A stretch of 64,000 nucleotides of DNA from JAKOQB01 sp050258235 (lineage in GTDB: Bacteria; Pseudomonadota; Gammaproteobacteria; Burkholderiales; Burkholderiaceae_F): NCBI GenBank assembly GCA_050258235.1, contig JBLMYK010000329.1:5307-69306 (forward strand). The letters run 5' to 3'. Positions 58,173 to 64,000 of this stretch are shown piece by piece. Below the pieces are notes generated by a model. It searched no databases, was not told the DNA's origin, and worked only from the letters and a program-made list of their open reading frames with translations. The translations under genes were made by a program, and so were the position numbers. Within the stretch, counting starts at the first letter, position 1; every line of letters begins with the position of its first letter.

Positions 58173-58956
58173 CGGGATAGACATCCACTACCGGATCGAC
58201 GGTGATGGCGCGGCGACGCGGCCGTGGATCGTCTTCAGCCATTCGCTCGCCTGCGATCACACGCTGTGGGATCTGCAGGCGGAGGCATTCAGCCGCGCGC
58301 TGAACGTGTTGCGCTACGACATCCGCGGCCACGGCGGATCGAGTGCGCCGGCGGGCAGCTACACGATGGAGCAGCTGGCCGACGACCTGAAGGGCCTGCT
58401 CGATGGCCTGAAGATCGGGCACTGCCATTTCGTCGGCATCTCGCTGGGTGGAATGATCGGCCAGCTGGCCACGCTGCGCTGGCCGTCGCGGTTCGCATCG
58501 TTGACACTCGCCGACACGACCAGCCGATATGCTCCCGAGGCACGCGGGATATGGGAGCAGCGGATCGCCGCCGTGATGACCCCGCAGGGAATGAACGCAG
58601 TGGTTCCCGTAACGCTCGAGCGCTGGTTCACCGCCGGCTTCCGCCAGATGCGCCCTGACGTCACGGCGAAGATCGGCGCGCTGATCCGCACCACGCCGGT
58701 GAACGGTTACGTGGGTTGCGCACGTGCGATCGCCCAGTTGAACCTGACCGCGCGACTGGATGCGATCGCCTGCCCGACACTCGTGATCGTCGGCGATGAC
58801 GATCACAGCACGCCCCTGTCGATGGCCGAGGAAATCGTGCGCGCCATTCCCGATGCCCGGCTGGAACGCATCCCGAACGCGTCGCACCTGACCTGTGTCG
58901 AACAGCCGGATCGGTTCAACGCGGCGCTGCGCAAATTCCTGCTGCGCACGGCCTGA
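58153..58956 (+). CDS. Alpha/beta hydrolase (3-oxoadipate enol-lactonase-like)
   Basis: A 267-residue alpha/beta hydrolase. The nucleophile elbow is GISLGG with Ser97, the acid is probably Asp215 or Asp217 (GDDDHSTP) and the base is His245 (NASHL). The oxyanion-hole region is FSHSLACDHTLWD. The pattern and length resemble PcaD-type lactonases and related BioH-like esterases. No pca genes are nearby, so the substrate is not known. The ATG at 58153 lies inside the previous gene. Confidence 0.85.
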   Translation: MRRIRVNGIDIHYRIDGDGAATRPWIVFSHSLACDHTLWDLQAEAFSRALNVLRYDIRGHGGSSAPAGSYTMEQLADDLKGLLDGLKIGHCHFVGISLGGMIGQLATLRWPSRFASLTLADTTSRYAPEARGIWEQRIAAVMTPQGMNAVVPVTLERWFTAGFRQMRPDVTAKIGALIRTTPVNGYVGCARAIAQLNLTARLDAIACPTLVIVGDDDHSTPLSMAEEIVRAIPDARLERIPNASHLTCVEQPDRFNAALRKFLLRTA

Positions 58957-59062
58957 CCCGCCGGGCCGGCCCTGCCGGGGCTTGAGAAATCCCGCCCGGG
59001 ACCGATATTCGTATCAGAGCGATTCAGTCCACCGGGTGGTCGGCGGACGCGTTAAGGAACAT

Positions 59063-59320
59063 ATGAACACGATCTACAACAGCCAGCACTTTTGCGTGAT
59101 CGAGTTTCCATCGTCGAGCGAGGGTGGGGACAGGGCGGCGGGCGGCTTCGAGATCATGGACAAGCACATGCGGCGCGAGATCTTTCTCGGCGGCAAGGAT
59201 GCCGAGCAGTTCCGCCTGAGCGTGCAGAAACTGATTTCCAGCGAGCCGTCTGCGGACGACGTCGACGACTTCCTCGCCGGCTACAGCGGACTGATGACCA
59301 CGCCGCTGACGCTGCATTAA
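59063..59320 (+). CDS. DUF3567 family protein
   Basis: An 85-residue cytoplasmic protein matching DUF3567. It begins MNTIYNSQHFCVIEFPS, then GGFEIMDKHMRREIFLGGKDAEQF and ends with DVDDFLAGYSGLMTTPLTLH. The family is small and typical of Burkholderiales, and its function is not known. AAGGA precedes the ATG. It is a single gene, convergent with the MFS gene (15 bp). Confidence 0.88.
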   Translation: MNTIYNSQHFCVIEFPSSSEGGDRAAGGFEIMDKHMRREIFLGGKDAEQFRLSVQKLISSEPSADDVDDFLAGYSGLMTTPLTLH

Positions 59321-59335
59321 GACGGCCGGCGGCGG

Positions 59336-60616
59336 TCACGCCGTCTGCCTGGCGTTCGTCTCACGGGTCAGCAGCAACAGCACGAACGCCACTGCCATCC
59401 AGGCGAACAGGAAAGTCAAAGCAGGCCGGAACGCGCTTAAGTCGTACTGACGGACGCCGTCGACGATCGCGCCGTTCCAGTGCGCGTCAAGGATCAGCCC
59501 GATCACCGGCATCTGGATCAGCGTGCCGAGCATGACGCCGGCGTTGGCCACCCCGGTGGCCGCGCCCTGCAACTGTGCCGGCACGGATTCCTTCACGTAC
59601 GCGAACGACAGAGCCATCGATGAGGTGCCGAAGCTCGCCGCGAGCAGCGCCGGCACCAGCAGCCAAAGCGATGCGTCCGGAAACAGCGCGAGCGCGGCGA
59701 AGCCCGCGACCAGCATCGCGCTGCCGAGCGCGAATGGCCGCTTGCGCCGCTGCCAGCGGTCGGAAAGATGTCCGAAGGCCGGCGCGCCGAGCGCGAACAG
59801 CACCAGCATGGCCGACGTGATCGTCGAGGCCTCCTTGACGCTGAGCGCGTGCTGCTGCACGAAGAACGGCACGCCCCACAGACCGGTGAACGCCAGGAAC
59901 GCGCCGCACGTGCCCGAATTCACGATCGCCAGCAGCCAGGTGTTGCGGCGGCGGGCCACATCCATCAGGCCGGCCAGGACCGGCGTGCTGGCGGCCGCGT
60001 GAATGCGCGCGCCGGCGGGGGCGAAGCTGCGGTAGTTCCGATCGAGCGGATCGTCGCGCATGAAAAGCTTGATCGCCACCGAAAGGGCGAGCACCAGCAC
60101 GCTGGACACGGCGATCACCGCGCGCCAGCCGAATGCATCCGCCAGCGCGCGCAGCGGCGGACCTGCCAGGATCGCGCCCAGTGTTCCGATCGCGAGCGAA
60201 AGCCCGGACAGCATGCCGAAGCGGCGCGGGGCGAACCAGTGCGTGACCAGCTTCAGCATCGACACCCACGCCATTCCATGTGCAGCGCCGATCAGGGCGC
60301 GGCCGAGTCCCGCGAGCGCCACGCTGCCGCTCAGCGCGAACAGCAGCGATCCGGCGCCGGCCAGCGCGCTGCCGGCGACGAACAGCCGCGCGGGACCGAA
60401 GCGGTCGACCAGAAGCCCGGTCGGGATCTGCATCGCCGCGTACGCGTAGTAATAGAACGCGGAGAGATTGCCGAGCGCTGCCGCGGACAGATGGAAATCG
60501 CGCATCAGGTCCGCCGCCAGCGAGGCCGGCGTGATGCGCTGGAAGAATCCGAACAGGTAGAAGGCCGCGGCGAGCGACCAGGTGAAGTAGCTCAGCCGCG
60601 CGGGCGGTTCACGCAT
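59336..60616 (-). CDS. Major facilitator superfamily transporter (12-TM)
   Basis: A 426-residue inner-membrane transporter with about 12 helices. It has the MFS loop signature between helices 2 and 3 (GLLVDRFGPARLF) and the central loop. It begins LSYFTWSLAAAFYLFGFFQRITPASLAADLM. The general organisation is close to sugar-phosphate/organic-acid MFS permeases. The substrate is unknown. The ATG at 60616 lies 34 bp after the rhodanese stop, and the two may be cotranscribed. Confidence 0.88.
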   Translation of the reverse strand: MREPPARLSYFTWSLAAAFYLFGFFQRITPASLAADLMRDFHLSAAALGNLSAFYYYAYAAMQIPTGLLVDRFGPARLFVAGSALAGAGSLLFALSGSVALAGLGRALIGAAHGMAWVSMLKLVTHWFAPRRFGMLSGLSLAIGTLGAILAGPPLRALADAFGWRAVIAVSSVLVLALSVAIKLFMRDDPLDRNYRSFAPAGARIHAAASTPVLAGLMDVARRRNTWLLAIVNSGTCGAFLAFTGLWGVPFFVQQHALSVKEASTITSAMLVLFALGAPAFGHLSDRWQRRKRPFALGSAMLVAGFAALALFPDASLWLLVPALLAASFGTSSMALSFAYVKESVPAQLQGAATGVANAGVMLGTLIQMPVIGLILDAHWNGAIVDGVRQYDLSAFRPALTFLFAWMAVAFVLLLLTRETNARQTA

Positions 60617-60650
60617 GGCGCGCAGTCCGCTCGGTCAACGCCGCACCCGC

Positions 60651-61043
60651 TCACAGTTGCTGCCACGGCAGTCCCGCCACGCGCCAGCCGCTCAGCGTGC
60701 TGCGATGGTGATCGCGATCCAGGTCGCCTTCGAACCCTTCGAGCACGTTGGTGACGTCCGTGAAACCGGCCGCCTCGAGCGCCGCGCCCGCTTCCAGCGT
60801 GCGCCGGCCCGAGCGGCAGATCAGCAGGATCGGCCGATTGCGGTCGCCGGCGGCCTCCTTCATCACGCCCTCGACGAAGCGCGGGTTGTGCGCGAAATCC
60901 GGCGCCGTCTGCCACTCGACGTTGATCGCACCGATCGGGTGGCCGACGTAGTAGTACTCGAACTCGGTGCGGCAGTCGATCAGCAGCGCGTTCGGGTTGC
61001 TCTGCAGTTTCTCGTAGGCCTCGCGTGGCTTGGCGTTCTTCAC
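60651..61043 (-). CDS. Single-domain rhodanese-like protein
   Basis: A 130-residue cytoplasmic protein with one rhodanese domain and the catalytic loop ICRSGRR (Cys about residue 76), preceded by LIDCRTEFEYYYVGHPIGAINVEW. It should move sulfane sulfur from a donor such as thiosulfate to an acceptor; the acceptor is unknown. It is divergent from metH (106 bp) and precedes the MFS gene. It is distinct from the secreted triple rhodanese at 21799. Confidence 0.9.
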   Translation of the reverse strand: MKNAKPREAYEKLQSNPNALLIDCRTEFEYYYVGHPIGAINVEWQTAPDFAHNPRFVEGVMKEAAGDRNRPILLICRSGRRTLEAGAALEAAGFTDVTNVLEGFEGDLDRDHHRSTLSGWRVAGLPWQQL

Positions 61044-61149
61044 GGTTGCGGCTCCGAAGCAGGCGGGGATGTCATTATCCGCGCGACGCGGTGCGGCACT
61101 CCCCTACAATGGCGCCCTCAAGGACCCGCGATCTACACGCGCCCCTCCG

Positions 61150-64000
<2,851 letters not shown>

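Noticed and set aside
61044..61149. Cobalamin or SAH riboswitch before metH
   Set aside because: 106 bp is too short for a B12 riboswitch and I see neither the B12 box nor the SAH core; only a TACAAT hexamer is present.

Overview
The window looks like a chromosomal segment of a high-GC betaproteobacterium, most likely in or near the Burkholderiales. This rests on gene order and family content, not on a database match. The evidence is the block def - fmt - rsmB - DUF4390 - ntrY - short ntrX - trkA - trkH with a divergent lysM - dprA - smg - topB arm, a DUF3567 gene, and a bacterial SET-domain gene. I see no rRNA, tRNA, insertion sequence, prophage or CRISPR array. Almost all of the sequence is coding, with many 1-4 bp start/stop overlaps.

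Layout. 0-2.6 kb: pyrimidine salvage (upp, codA) interleaved with a NYN RNase-like gene and DUF423. 2.6-7.5 kb: a MarR-controlled tripartite drug efflux operon (marR - OM lipoprotein - emrA - emrB). It diverges from an MFS exporter (7.6-9.3 kb) and has a -35/-10 pair flanking a palindrome. 9.3-11.3 kb: a Fur-box-controlled iron uptake operon (cupredoxin, FTR1 permease, OM barrel). 11.3-12.8 kb: a transglutaminase-like protein and a class II aldolase. 12.9-17.6 kb: a BMP-type nucleoside/nucleobase ABC importer. 18.0-24.8 kb: a molybdopterin sulfur oxidoreductase operon (A, B and NrfD-like C subunits). It continues with a periplasmic triple-rhodanese protein carrying a c-type heme motif and a split YeeE/YedE sulfur transporter, followed by a tiny secreted Lys/Cys-rich protein; a perfect CRP-type palindrome and a weaker FNR-like site lie upstream. 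24.9-26.1 kb: a FadL/OmpP1-type porin. 26.4-28.4 kb: queC - nitroreductase - DUF1857. 28.5-30.7 kb: lipoprotein - ECF sigma factor - probable anti-sigma. 30.9-31.9 kb: GST and an unknown small protein. 31.9-40 kb (minus): DnaQ/GIY-YIG nuclease, copper ATPase, DUF1993, SET methyltransferase, fructosamine kinase, membrane spermidine-synthase-like protein. 40-47 kb: HDOD protein, topB, smg, dprA, lysM. 47.5-58 kb: def, fmt, rsmB, DUF4390, ntrYX, trkA, an inserted EF-hand gene, trkH, a CobW-like mini protein and an alpha/beta hydrolase. 59-64 kb: DUF3567, MFS, rhodanese and metH, which runs off the right edge.

How the genes work together. codA and upp would convert cytosine to uracil to UMP, and the BMP importer could feed that route. 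The sulfur island combines electron transfer to or from a sulfur substrate (Mo enzyme, ferredoxin subunit, quinone-interacting NrfD subunit) with periplasmic sulfur-transfer domains and an inner-membrane thiosulfate/sulfur channel. It is the most coherent accessory system here. ntrYX and trkAH sit in one plus-strand run.

The main odd features are: the heme-tagged triple rhodanese; a CobW-like protein with the CxCC motif but no P-loop; terminator-like hairpins ending just before the dprA and topB start codons; a calcium-binding-type EF-hand gene inserted between trkA and trkH; and -10-like hexamers 6-7 nt before ATG that suggest leaderless transcripts.
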